Positions 15,237-21,812 of a stretch of DNA of 21,812 bases are shown piece by piece. The stretch's first letter is position 1. Each line of letters begins with the position of its first letter. This DNA is from JANQLU01 sp964434955. Lineage in GTDB: Bacteria > Planctomycetota > Planctomycetia > Pirellulales > Pirellulaceae. The DNA lies in assembly GCA_964434955.1 (NCBI GenBank), contig CAYSXI010000081.1, positions 1 through 21,812 of the forward strand, given 5' to 3'. Below the pieces are notes generated by a model. That model did no database searches, was not told where the DNA came from, and saw only the letters and a list, made by a program, of their open reading frames with translations. The translations under genes and the position numbers were made by a program.

Positions 15237-15250
15237 TCATGTCGACATGA
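15237..15250. promoter_or_regulatory. Perfect 14-base palindrome before the RNase Z-like gene
   Basis: TCATGTCGACATGA is fully self-complementary and ends 19 bases before the ATG at 15270. Its position suggests an operator or a leader structure near the ribosome-binding site. Confidence 0.35.
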
Positions 15251-15269
15251 TTTTGCCAGGAAAAGAACC

Positions 15270-16109
15270 ATGCTCGACAATGCACCATCCAAGAAAATTC
15301 GCCACCGCGATTTGACGATCGAGGGATATTCGCGGGCGGCGGTGCAGACCTATTGGCGAGTGCCGGAATTGAACATGGGGTTTGACCTTGGCGCGCATCC
15401 CTGGGATTTCATGGGGACGTCGACCTGGCTCATTTCCCACACCCACCTGGATCACATCGCGGCATTACCGTCCTATATCGCTCGACGGCGTTTGATGAAG
15501 ATGGAGCCGCCGACCATCTACCTGCCCGAATACGCGATCCCCGCGGTTGAGCAGATCTTATCTGGGTTCAGTCGATTGGATCGAGGGCGATTGCCTTGCG
15601 ACTTGGTGGGTGTTGTACCGGGTGACGAAATCGAGTTTTCTCGGGAGTTGGTAATCGATGTCGTGAAGACTTGGCATACCGTACCCAGCGTTGGCTACGT
15701 GATTCATGAGCGTCGAAACAAATTAAAGGAGGAGTATCGCGACTGTTCCGGTGAGGAAATTCGCGACCTTCGAGAAAGCGGCGTGGAAGTGACGGCCGAA
15801 CATCGGTTGCCCATTTTGGGATATCTTGGCGACAGTTCTCCGAAAGGCTTGGATGACAATCCCATCTTTTATCAGGTCCAAGTTTTGATCACGGAGTTAA
15901 CGTTTGTTGCTCCGGGGCATCGCAAGGAGTTAATCCACAAAAATGGTCACATGCATATCGACGACTATTTGAAACGGAAAGATCGATTCGAGAACGAGTT
16001 GATTGTCGCCGGTCACTTGAGCACACGATATAGTCCGAAGCAGGCTCGCAGCCTGGTCGAAAAAGTGATGCCGGACATGATGGACGGCCGCTTTCATTTG
16101 TGGATTTAG
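15270..16109 (+). CDS. RNase Z-like metallo-beta-lactamase fold hydrolase
   Basis: A 279-residue protein of the tRNase Z branch; tRNase Z cuts pre-tRNA 3' to the discriminator base. The start ATG has AGGAAAAG upstream. Zinc-site motifs are SHTHLDH (56-62), the histidine of KTWHTV (about 136), GDSS (187-190), NGHMHIDDY (about 226-234) and the late AGHLSTRYS. The segment KLKEEYRDCSGEEIRDL and GRFHLW at the end closely follow the layout of plant short-form tRNase Z (TRZ1-like) as I remember it. The family call is strong; true tRNA 3' processing is an inference, since related proteins can act on other phosphodiesters. The hemW gene starts just after it, with a gap of 9-24 bases depending on the start used. 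Confidence 0.85.
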   Translation: MLDNAPSKKIRHRDLTIEGYSRAAVQTYWRVPELNMGFDLGAHPWDFMGTSTWLISHTHLDHIAALPSYIARRRLMKMEPPTIYLPEYAIPAVEQILSGFSRLDRGRLPCDLVGVVPGDEIEFSRELVIDVVKTWHTVPSVGYVIHERRNKLKEEYRDCSGEEIRDLRESGVEVTAEHRLPILGYLGDSSPKGLDDNPIFYQVQVLITELTFVAPGHRKELIHKNGHMHIDDYLKRKDRFENELIVAGHLSTRYSPKQARSLVEKVMPDMMDGRFHLWI

Positions 16110-16133
16110 AATTCTCGGATGGTGAGGTGCGTC

Positions 16134-17321
16134 ATGAATTGGGAATTGAATTCAGGTCGCATCGAACCGCCGCGAGGAATCTATGTTCACATCCCGTTTT
16201 GCTCACAAAGATGCGGGTATTGTAATTTTGCCCTCGTCGCGAATCGCGACTATCTGATTGACGATTTTTTGAAGTGCCTCGAGACCGAAATTGAGCTGGT
16301 GTCGGATAAGTGGAACCGCGAAGGTTTCGATCTTTCCTCGTTTCCACTTGAATCGCTTTTTTTGGGGGGCGGTACTCCCAGTCATCTTACACCGACCCAA
16401 TTCAATCAAATCATCGAGGTTTTGCGCTGCCGATTCGATTTTGCTCCGGAGCTTGAGTTTACGATTGAGGCGAATCCCAATGACGTGAACCCGGCAAGGT
16501 GCGCCGGTTGGGAGGCGGCAGGCGTGAATCGATTTAGTCTTGGCGCCCAAAGCTTTGACCGGGAAAAACTCGAGTTTCTCGAACGAACCCATCGCGGAAA
16601 GGATATCGAGCACGCTGTGGAGCTTTGTTGTGCGGTCAGTCGCAATCTTTCGTTGGATTTGATTTTTGGTTCCGCTCGAGAAGAGTTGGAAAGCTGGAAA
16701 GCCGACCTCGAGTCGGCGATGCGGCTGGGCATCAAGCATCTCTCGACCTACGGGCTAACCATTGAGAAGGGAACCCGCTTTGGAAGTCGTGCCGCCAAAG
16801 GCGAGTCCCTTGACGTCGACGACGAAGCAAGTGCGCGACTCTACGAAGCAGCTCAGGAGTCCGCACGCGACCATGGAATGGCCCAATATGAGATTTCCAG
16901 TTTCGCGATCCCGGGTTACGAATGCCGGCATAATCGAATGTATTGGAATCTGGACTCGTACCTGGCTTTTGGACCGGGAGCGGCAAGTTTTGATGGCCAA
17001 ACCCGAGTTCGGAATCACGAAAGCGTTTCTACTTATTTGAAGAAGTTGAGTGACAAGCAGTTTCCAATTCAGGTCGTCGACACATTGGACGCACAACTTC
17101 TTGCGAAAGAAAGATTGATTTTTGGAATGCGTCAAATCGCGGGCGTGAATCGACATGAATTCGAGGAAAAAGTTGGCGTGAAGCCTGAATCGCTAATTCC
17201 GCCATCTCTTTTGGATTCGCTGTTGGAAAATCAACTCATTCAAATCGATGAGAACCTTCGGCTCACGGCGAGGGGTGTCTTGGTTAGCGATGCCATCTGG
17301 GTCCAAGTCCTCGCCGACTAA
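16134..17321 (+). CDS. hemW: Radical SAM heme chaperone HemW
   Basis: A radical SAM protein formerly annotated as oxygen-independent coproporphyrinogen III oxidase; HemW proteins bind heme and deliver it to hemoproteins. The 395-residue form starts at the ATG at 16134, which has GAGGTG a few bases upstream; an ATG at 16119 in frame adds five residues. The cluster motif CSQRCGYC follows YVHIPF, with cysteines at about 23, 27 and 30. GGGTPS, the EANP stretch, GAQSF and the HemW-type HNRMYWN motif are present, while the N-terminal extension of true HemN is not. It lacks the extra cysteine after CxxxCxxC found in HemN (here YCNF), supporting HemW. Probably co-transcribed with the RNase Z-like gene. 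Confidence 0.92.
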   Translation: MNWELNSGRIEPPRGIYVHIPFCSQRCGYCNFALVANRDYLIDDFLKCLETEIELVSDKWNREGFDLSSFPLESLFLGGGTPSHLTPTQFNQIIEVLRCRFDFAPELEFTIEANPNDVNPARCAGWEAAGVNRFSLGAQSFDREKLEFLERTHRGKDIEHAVELCCAVSRNLSLDLIFGSAREELESWKADLESAMRLGIKHLSTYGLTIEKGTRFGSRAAKGESLDVDDEASARLYEAAQESARDHGMAQYEISSFAIPGYECRHNRMYWNLDSYLAFGPGAASFDGQTRVRNHESVSTYLKKLSDKQFPIQVVDTLDAQLLAKERLIFGMRQIAGVNRHEFEEKVGVKPESLIPPSLLDSLLENQLIQIDENLRLTARGVLVSDAIWVQVLAD

Positions 17322-17379
17322 AAATGCGGACTTGCGAATTTTTTATATCGGGCCGACAATTTCTGGTTCAACGAAAGGA

Positions 17380-17658
17380 ATGAACATGCCGAAATACTTG
17401 ATCGAACGTGAAATCCCGGGCGCAAGCAAACTGGGCGCCGGGGAATTGCAATCCATTTCTCAACAGTCTTGCGCGGTGTTGAACGAGATGGGCCCACAGA
17501 TTCAATGGGTCCAGAGTTACGTTGCCGCGGATAAAGTCTATTGTGTTTATATTGCTCCGGACGAGGATGCCGTTCGAGAGCACGCCGAAAAGGGCGGGTT
17601 CCCAGCGAACTCAATTAGCCAGATTACTTCGATCATCGACCCAACAACGGCCGAGTAG
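17380..17658 (+). CDS. DUF4242 family small protein
   Basis: A 92-residue protein starting MNMPKYLIERE, with GAAAGGA just before the ATG at 17380. The pattern PKYLIEREIPG, WVQSYV, YCVYIAPDE, AVREHAEKGGFP and the final ITSIIDP is that of DUF4242, a ferredoxin-like fold whose actinobacterial member SCO4226 was described as nickel-binding. The family match is good; function here is unknown. It follows hemW by 58 bases on the same strand, and its stop is 4 bases from the convergent pseudokinase stop, leaving no room for a separate terminator. Confidence 0.85.
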   Translation: MNMPKYLIEREIPGASKLGAGELQSISQQSCAVLNEMGPQIQWVQSYVAADKVYCVYIAPDEDAVREHAEKGGFPANSISQITSIIDPTTAE

Positions 17659-17662
17659 TTCG

Positions 17663-19282
17663 TCAAGAATCCAGCTTGCGCAATTCCGCGCGAACCCGTT
17701 CCATGGCCCAACGCAAGTCGGAGTCTTCCGAGTACTTCTTGATAATCGAATTGAGAATGGTTCTCGCTTCAGCGAACTCATTCTTGGTAATTGCCATTCG
17801 AGCATCGCGAATCAAGTCGTCAATGATGAGCGTTTTTGATTCGATTTCATCAACGCGCATTTCGAGGCGATCCATTCGAGCGATGGCTTCCTCGTGGATC
17901 GCTTGATCGGAACCCTTGCCTTGGGTCAGTTGAATCAGCCTTCGGTAACGCACCAGGGCCTTTTCGTATTCGCCTTCTTTTTCGGCCTGATAAGCGTTGT
18001 AGAACGCTCGCGTGGTGCTTGGATCACGAATCGAGCCGCCAAATTCCGCCTTGTGAAGCAGGAGTTTTCTCTGCGTCTCGATCATGCGTTTTTCCGATCT
18101 CGCCACCAGATCGGAATCGTCATCCGCGGAAATGACGGTTTGGTAATTTTCAATTGCCTTTTGCAGGCAATCGGTCCCGCCAACTTCCACCAGTCGGGTG
18201 GCTTCGTCAAAGAGCTCGTCCGACGAGGGTGGTAGACTGGCCACAATACCACCGACGATCATGGCCGCCAGTAAAACCACCAAACCACCGCCCAATACCA
18301 GCGTGTTTTGAAACCAGGGTTTTTCGCTTCGCAGGAACGAGGCGAACAGATTACCACGGGATTCCACCACGCCGCTCTCCAATTCCTCCTCGGGCACGGG
18401 TTCGCTATCCCGCCATTGGAAGGATTCGAAAAACGTCGATTGTTTCTTTTTGTCGAATGCTTTGATTTCTTCCAGGGCCACGACGATTTCGCTTCCATCC
18501 GCGGGCCGCTTTTTGGCGTTCGGATCCAGAAGTGACATGACGACTTGTTGAAGCCAAATCGGACAATTGATCGCACGCTCGCTGATTGGTGTGACCGTGC
18601 CATTTTTCTTGAGGCGAATCATTCGATTCAAAGTGTCCGGTTCGAAGGGCAGTTCGCCGGTGAGCATTTCGTACATCAAAACCCCCAGCGAATAGAAATC
18701 TGACTGACGTGTCGCCCCTTTTCCGACCAGGACTTCGGGTGCCATGTAGGCGGCGATTTCCATTTGGTGCCTTCTGGGTGCGTCCCATCGACGCTTCCTT
18801 GCCCGATTCAGGCGAACGTCAATCAACCGAACCAGGCCCCGCCGCTCGATCAAGACTTTGTCAGGTGTCAATTTTGAATGAATCAGGCCCTTGCTGTGAA
18901 TGTAGCTCAAGCAGGAGGCGATTTGCTTGGCGAAGTCGATCACCAGGTCCGCGGTCAGTCGCGATCGACGGCTCAGCAGCGTTGCCAGCGACTCTCCCTT
19001 GATCAAGCGTGAGGCAAAAAAGATTTGATTGTCTTCAAGTCCGGCGCCGTAAAACTTCACCAGGTTCGGGTGGTTTAGATCCTTGAGCTGGTCGCTTTCG
19101 ATTTGAATTTTTTTGAGCGCATCTTCCAGTGGGACATTGGGAGGAAGCTTGATGAATTTGAGCGCCACGTCACGCTGTTGCTCAGTTTGGATCGCGTGAT
19201 AGACCTGGTGCCGCCGGTGCGAACCAAGTTTTTCCTGGACCTGGAAAGGTCCAATCGTTTGATTTTCCACGGGGAGCCTCAT
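17663..19282 (-). CDS. Membrane pseudokinase with C-terminal repeat region
   Basis: A 539-residue protein with a Hanks-kinase fold that has lost catalytic residues. The ATP-binding lysine is kept (ALKFIK, Lys42) and so is YMAPE (179-183) with the structural SDFYSLG. However, the HRD motif reads HSK (135-137), the catalytic-loop asparagine is Lys (TPDKVL), DFG reads DVR (155-157), and the glycine loop reads GSHRRH. It therefore probably does not transfer phosphate and may act as a binding or allosteric module. A single membrane segment follows (about 328-349), then a roughly 190-residue helical, charged region with TPR-like units (EGEYEKALVRYRRLI). I chose the ATG at 19282; an upstream start at 19399 adds 39 unlikely residues. 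It is the last gene after hisS and trmH in the same direction. Confidence 0.85.
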   Translation of the reverse strand: MRLPVENQTIGPFQVQEKLGSHRRHQVYHAIQTEQQRDVALKFIKLPPNVPLEDALKKIQIESDQLKDLNHPNLVKFYGAGLEDNQIFFASRLIKGESLATLLSRRSRLTADLVIDFAKQIASCLSYIHSKGLIHSKLTPDKVLIERRGLVRLIDVRLNRARKRRWDAPRRHQMEIAAYMAPEVLVGKGATRQSDFYSLGVLMYEMLTGELPFEPDTLNRMIRLKKNGTVTPISERAINCPIWLQQVVMSLLDPNAKKRPADGSEIVVALEEIKAFDKKKQSTFFESFQWRDSEPVPEEELESGVVESRGNLFASFLRSEKPWFQNTLVLGGGLVVLLAAMIVGGIVASLPPSSDELFDEATRLVEVGGTDCLQKAIENYQTVISADDDSDLVARSEKRMIETQRKLLLHKAEFGGSIRDPSTTRAFYNAYQAEKEGEYEKALVRYRRLIQLTQGKGSDQAIHEEAIARMDRLEMRVDEIESKTLIIDDLIRDARMAITKNEFAEARTILNSIIKKYSEDSDLRWAMERVRAELRKLDS

Positions 19283-19441
19283 GGGTGGGAAAGGTGAGGT
19301 GTGGGCAAGAAAAGAAAAGCCCCGTAATGTGATTATTGTATCTAACTCGCATTCAACCGCAAACTTTAATTTTTGAACGCAAGCGCAAAGATCAGGCAAG
19401 AATCGCCGTAGAAGGAACCTGGATGCCCAGAACTCCTCGAT

Positions 19442-19948
19442 CTACCCGCGAGGGAACTGGCGACAATACTCGTAAAGCAACATGGAGGTTGCGGTTGCTA
19501 CGTTGTAGCTGAAGGGTTTGCCAAAAACGGGAATCTCGACCACGTGGTCGAGAAGTGCCAACGTGCTTTCGGGGATCCCGTTTCGCTCATGGCCGATGAC
19601 GAGAACGGTGTTCCGTTCAAATTGAAAATCGTAAAGCGACCGGGAATGGGTTGTTTGCTCAAGTCCAACCAGCGTCTTGCCTTGCTCCTTGAGCTTTTTG
19701 AGCGATGGATCAAGCGAACGCCTCACCACAATTTCAACGACCTCCAGGCCGTCGCGGGCAATCGTGGGATCGGCCTTTCCTGTTCCACTGGTGATGACTT
19801 CCCGAACTCCGCAGCAGCCGGCGAGTCGAACGATTCGCGAAAAGTTGACGTTCGACTTTAGCGAAGGACAGGCGAGGATCAGGTCGCGCGGGCGTTCCAA
19901 TTCGCTTGGTGGCTTATGACGTTGGTGGACAAAACGGTTGTGTGTCAT
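19442..19948 (-). CDS. SpoU/TrmH-family RNA 2'-O-methyltransferase
   Basis: A 168-residue SPOUT methyltransferase that uses S-adenosylmethionine to methylate ribose 2'-OH groups in tRNA or rRNA. Motif 1 is NVNFSRIVRLAG (33-44), motif 2 is VIGHERNGIP (117-126) and motif 3 is EIPVFGKPFSYNVATA (138-153), which form the trefoil knot and AdoMet site. It is a minimal form without an N-terminal substrate-binding domain. The specific RNA target is uncertain (TrmH-, TrmL- and RlmB-type activities share these motifs). It begins 18 bases after the hisS stop, consistent with one translation-related operon. Confidence 0.9.
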   Translation of the reverse strand: MTHNRFVHQRHKPPSELERPRDLILACPSLKSNVNFSRIVRLAGCCGVREVITSGTGKADPTIARDGLEVVEIVVRRSLDPSLKKLKEQGKTLVGLEQTTHSRSLYDFQFERNTVLVIGHERNGIPESTLALLDHVVEIPVFGKPFSYNVATATSMLLYEYCRQFPRG

Positions 19949-19966
19949 CTCGAAACCGCAATTCGC

Positions 19967-21310
19967 TTAGCGCCCCAGGCGAGTTTTGAGGTAATCGACT
20001 ATCTCATTGCAATCCTCGGAGTGAGGCACTTCCAGCTGCTCCCCGCTTTCCAGCCACTTGATTTGCACGACGCCTTTTTCGAATTCGTTGGAACCCGCGA
20101 CAAGTGTCGCAGCAAATCCTTTTCGATCCGCGTATTTGAATTGTTGCCCCATTTTTTTCGCATCCGGATAGATTTCCACACCAATTCCATTCGCACGCAA
20201 GGCATTGGCAATCGCTACGTATTCGTTAAGCCGATCTCGGTCAAACAAAACAATCAGCAAATCCGCGCCGGTTTTGGTTTGCGGCAACATTCCCAGTTGG
20301 TCCATCGCTGCCAGCAAACGGTCCAGGCCCAGGGATGCACCAATGCCAGGGAGAAGCTGCTTGGTGTAAACGCTGGCAAGATTGTCGTATCTCCCGCCGG
20401 AACAGACACTTCCGATTTCGGGAAGGTCGCCGAGGAAGGTTTCAAGAACGGTACCGGTGTAATAGTCGAGTCCCCGTGCAACGCTAATACTCACCTTGAG
20501 GTTGGATTCTGTGATACCTGCTGAATTGGCGGCATCGACGATTTGCCGCAATTGATGGAGCCCTTCGCTGGCCGTCTCGTTGCCACCTAGCTGTTTTTCA
20601 GCTTCCGTCAAAATCTCGTGATTGTTTCCGTCAATGGATGCGAATTTCAATATCGCGTCGACTTGTTGCTGGTTTGCGTCCGTGGTCGACATCATTTCTT
20701 CGGAAACTTTTTGCGAACCAATTTTGGCAATCTTGTCGAGCGCCCGCAGCACCTCCGTTGAATAGGACTGCAACTCCAATTTCTCGAGTAGTCCGGTCAA
20801 CACTTTGCGGTTGTTGAGTTGAATCGTGAATTTTTCAAAACCAATTGCTCGGATCAGATCGTGAATGATCAAGGCGGTTTCGATGTCGGAGACGATTGAA
20901 GTCGTGCCAATTGTGTCAAAATCGCATTGCATGAATTCACGATAGCGGCCGGCTTGTGGCGCTTCACCTCGCCATACTTTGCCGATGTGGTACCGTTTGA
21001 ATGGCGTACCAAGGTCGTTGATGTGTTGGGCAACAAAACGGGCAAGTGGTACCGTGAGATCGAATCGCATGCCCACCTTGCGACCGCCGTTGTCTTCGAA
21101 GGAATACATCTGGCGGTCGGTTTCTTCCGAGCCTTTGCCGGTCAAGATTTCAAGGTATTCCAGAACCGGCGTATCGATCGGTACAAAGCCATACGAACGA
21201 TAGACTCTTCGAGCCGTGGTGATGACCATCTCGCGGGGCATCATCGTTTCGGGAAGAAAGTCGCGGAACCCACGAAGTGTTCTCGGTTGGATAAGTGCTT
21301 TTTTGTTCAC
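19967..21310 (-). CDS. hisS: Histidyl-tRNA synthetase
   Basis: Class II synthetase that charges tRNA-His. The 447-residue length is normal. Landmarks are GFRDFLP near the N-terminus, MRFDLTVPLAR (81-91), motif 2 with RYHIGKVWRGE and GRYREFMQCDFD (about 106-132), the histidine-A motif GLDYYTGTV (280-288), SGGRYDN (304-310), motif 3 around GIGASLGLDRL (322-332) and a C-terminal anticodon-binding domain (about 350-447). The start is a GTG at 21310 without a clear Shine-Dalgarno sequence. It sits 27 bases downstream of the YkgJ-like gene and 18 bases upstream of the methyltransferase. Confidence 0.97.
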   Translation of the reverse strand: MNKKALIQPRTLRGFRDFLPETMMPREMVITTARRVYRSYGFVPIDTPVLEYLEILTGKGSEETDRQMYSFEDNGGRKVGMRFDLTVPLARFVAQHINDLGTPFKRYHIGKVWRGEAPQAGRYREFMQCDFDTIGTTSIVSDIETALIIHDLIRAIGFEKFTIQLNNRKVLTGLLEKLELQSYSTEVLRALDKIAKIGSQKVSEEMMSTTDANQQQVDAILKFASIDGNNHEILTEAEKQLGGNETASEGLHQLRQIVDAANSAGITESNLKVSISVARGLDYYTGTVLETFLGDLPEIGSVCSGGRYDNLASVYTKQLLPGIGASLGLDRLLAAMDQLGMLPQTKTGADLLIVLFDRDRLNEYVAIANALRANGIGVEIYPDAKKMGQQFKYADRKGFAATLVAGSNEFEKGVVQIKWLESGEQLEVPHSEDCNEIVDYLKTRLGR

Positions 21311-21337
21311 GGAGTGTATTCGAATGAAGGTGCGAAT

Positions 21338-21760
21338 TTACAGGATTGGGAAAGGCTCAGGTTTCTTGGTCCGAAAACCAGGATCACCAGGATCAAAAAA
21401 ACGGGCCTCGCAATATTCGAAAACCTGTTCGGGCAACTCGAAATAGTGATCGTAGGTGAAGTTGTCTTCGTACTCGCAATCGTCCGTAGAATACTCTCGA
21501 CAGATTCTTGGTCGCGTTTCGTAAGCACCGCATCGATGGTCATCCTGCAAATGTTTGCAAGTCGTATGCACCAGGATGTACCAGGTGCCATCCTCGACAA
21601 AAACGGATGCCCGGTCGTGTAACAGGTACCAACGAATGAACTCGAAATCATCGAAGGTTTCCGGTTCATCAATGGGCAAGGCAAAATAGCGACAACATTT
21701 GGCGGTGCAGTAATCGCAAAGAACCTCACCCGGCTTCAATTCAGTATGTTTTGGTTTCAT
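21338..21760 (-). CDS. YkgJ-family cysteine-cluster protein
   Basis: A 140-residue protein with the UPF0153/YkgJ pattern of conserved cysteines, thought to chelate zinc or iron. Cysteines are at 15, 18, 22 and 23 (CDYCTAKCC), 68 (TTCKHL), 77 and 87 (RCGAYETRPRICREY), with another at 95. The biochemical role of the family is not established. The protein has no membrane segment and should be cytoplasmic. It is the first gene seen of the minus-strand run leading to hisS; its promoter would lie in the last 50 bases of the window or beyond. Confidence 0.88.
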   Translation of the reverse strand: MKPKHTELKPGEVLCDYCTAKCCRYFALPIDEPETFDDFEFIRWYLLHDRASVFVEDGTWYILVHTTCKHLQDDHRCGAYETRPRICREYSTDDCEYEDNFTYDHYFELPEQVFEYCEARFFDPGDPGFRTKKPEPFPIL

Positions 21761-21812
21761 GTGGCTCGGATGAAAGCAAAATTTGCGAATCTCGCCAATT
21801 TGCCCGCACGAA

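Noticed and set aside
20927..21622. A 231-codon plus-strand frame opposite hisS and the YkgJ-like gene
   Set aside because: It spans two confident minus-strand genes and the gap between them, without any domain of its own.

Overview
The window looks like chromosomal DNA of a planctomycete, most likely in or near the Pirellulales. The pointers are three Hanks-type kinase-like genes in under 22 kb, an ECF-type sigma factor directly followed by a membrane Ser/Thr kinase (a known planctomycete pairing), a secreted formylglycine sulfatase, a DUF3592 membrane protein, a secreted intradiol dioxygenase-like protein, weak Shine-Dalgarno sites and short degenerate intergenic repeats. I made this assignment by recognising gene families, not by a database search.

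Left part (1-5100): a Ser/Thr kinase gene on the minus strand stops within the C-lobe of its kinase domain at the window edge. Divergent from it is a plus-strand cassette of three genes: a four-TM DUF3592 protein with an arrestin-like C-terminal domain, a small stand-alone arrestin-like protein, and a compact P-loop ATPase. It converges on a minus-strand pair, arsC then nadC.

Middle (5100-12430): a Tat-exported intradiol dioxygenase-like gene ends in a clear intrinsic terminator. A roughly 640-bp non-coding stretch follows, with degenerate repeats, two stacked hairpins and a TGTGA-N6-TCACA palindrome. Then come glnA (minus, type I glutamine synthetase with a conserved adenylylation tyrosine) and a plus-strand run of class V aminotransferase, sigma factor, six-TM Ser/Thr kinase and a small secreted protein with 24 cysteines, which has its own terminator.

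Right part (12430-21812): minus-strand sulfatase then panB; a divergent plus-strand run of RNase Z-like hydrolase, hemW and a DUF4242 protein; and a minus-strand run of YkgJ-like cysteine-cluster protein, hisS, a SpoU/TrmH methyltransferase and a kinase-like membrane protein. That last protein has lost the HRD aspartate, the catalytic-loop asparagine, the FG of DFG and the glycine loop, so it reads as a pseudokinase.

Most of the window is housekeeping (NAD, pantothenate, glutamine, tRNA charging and processing, heme handling) interleaved with signalling genes. The best candidates for undescribed biology are the DUF3592/arrestin-like/P-loop cassette, the pseudokinase in a translation operon, the cysteine-rich exported protein, and the structured non-coding block downstream of glnA. 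I found no tRNA, rRNA, CRISPR array, transposase or phage gene.
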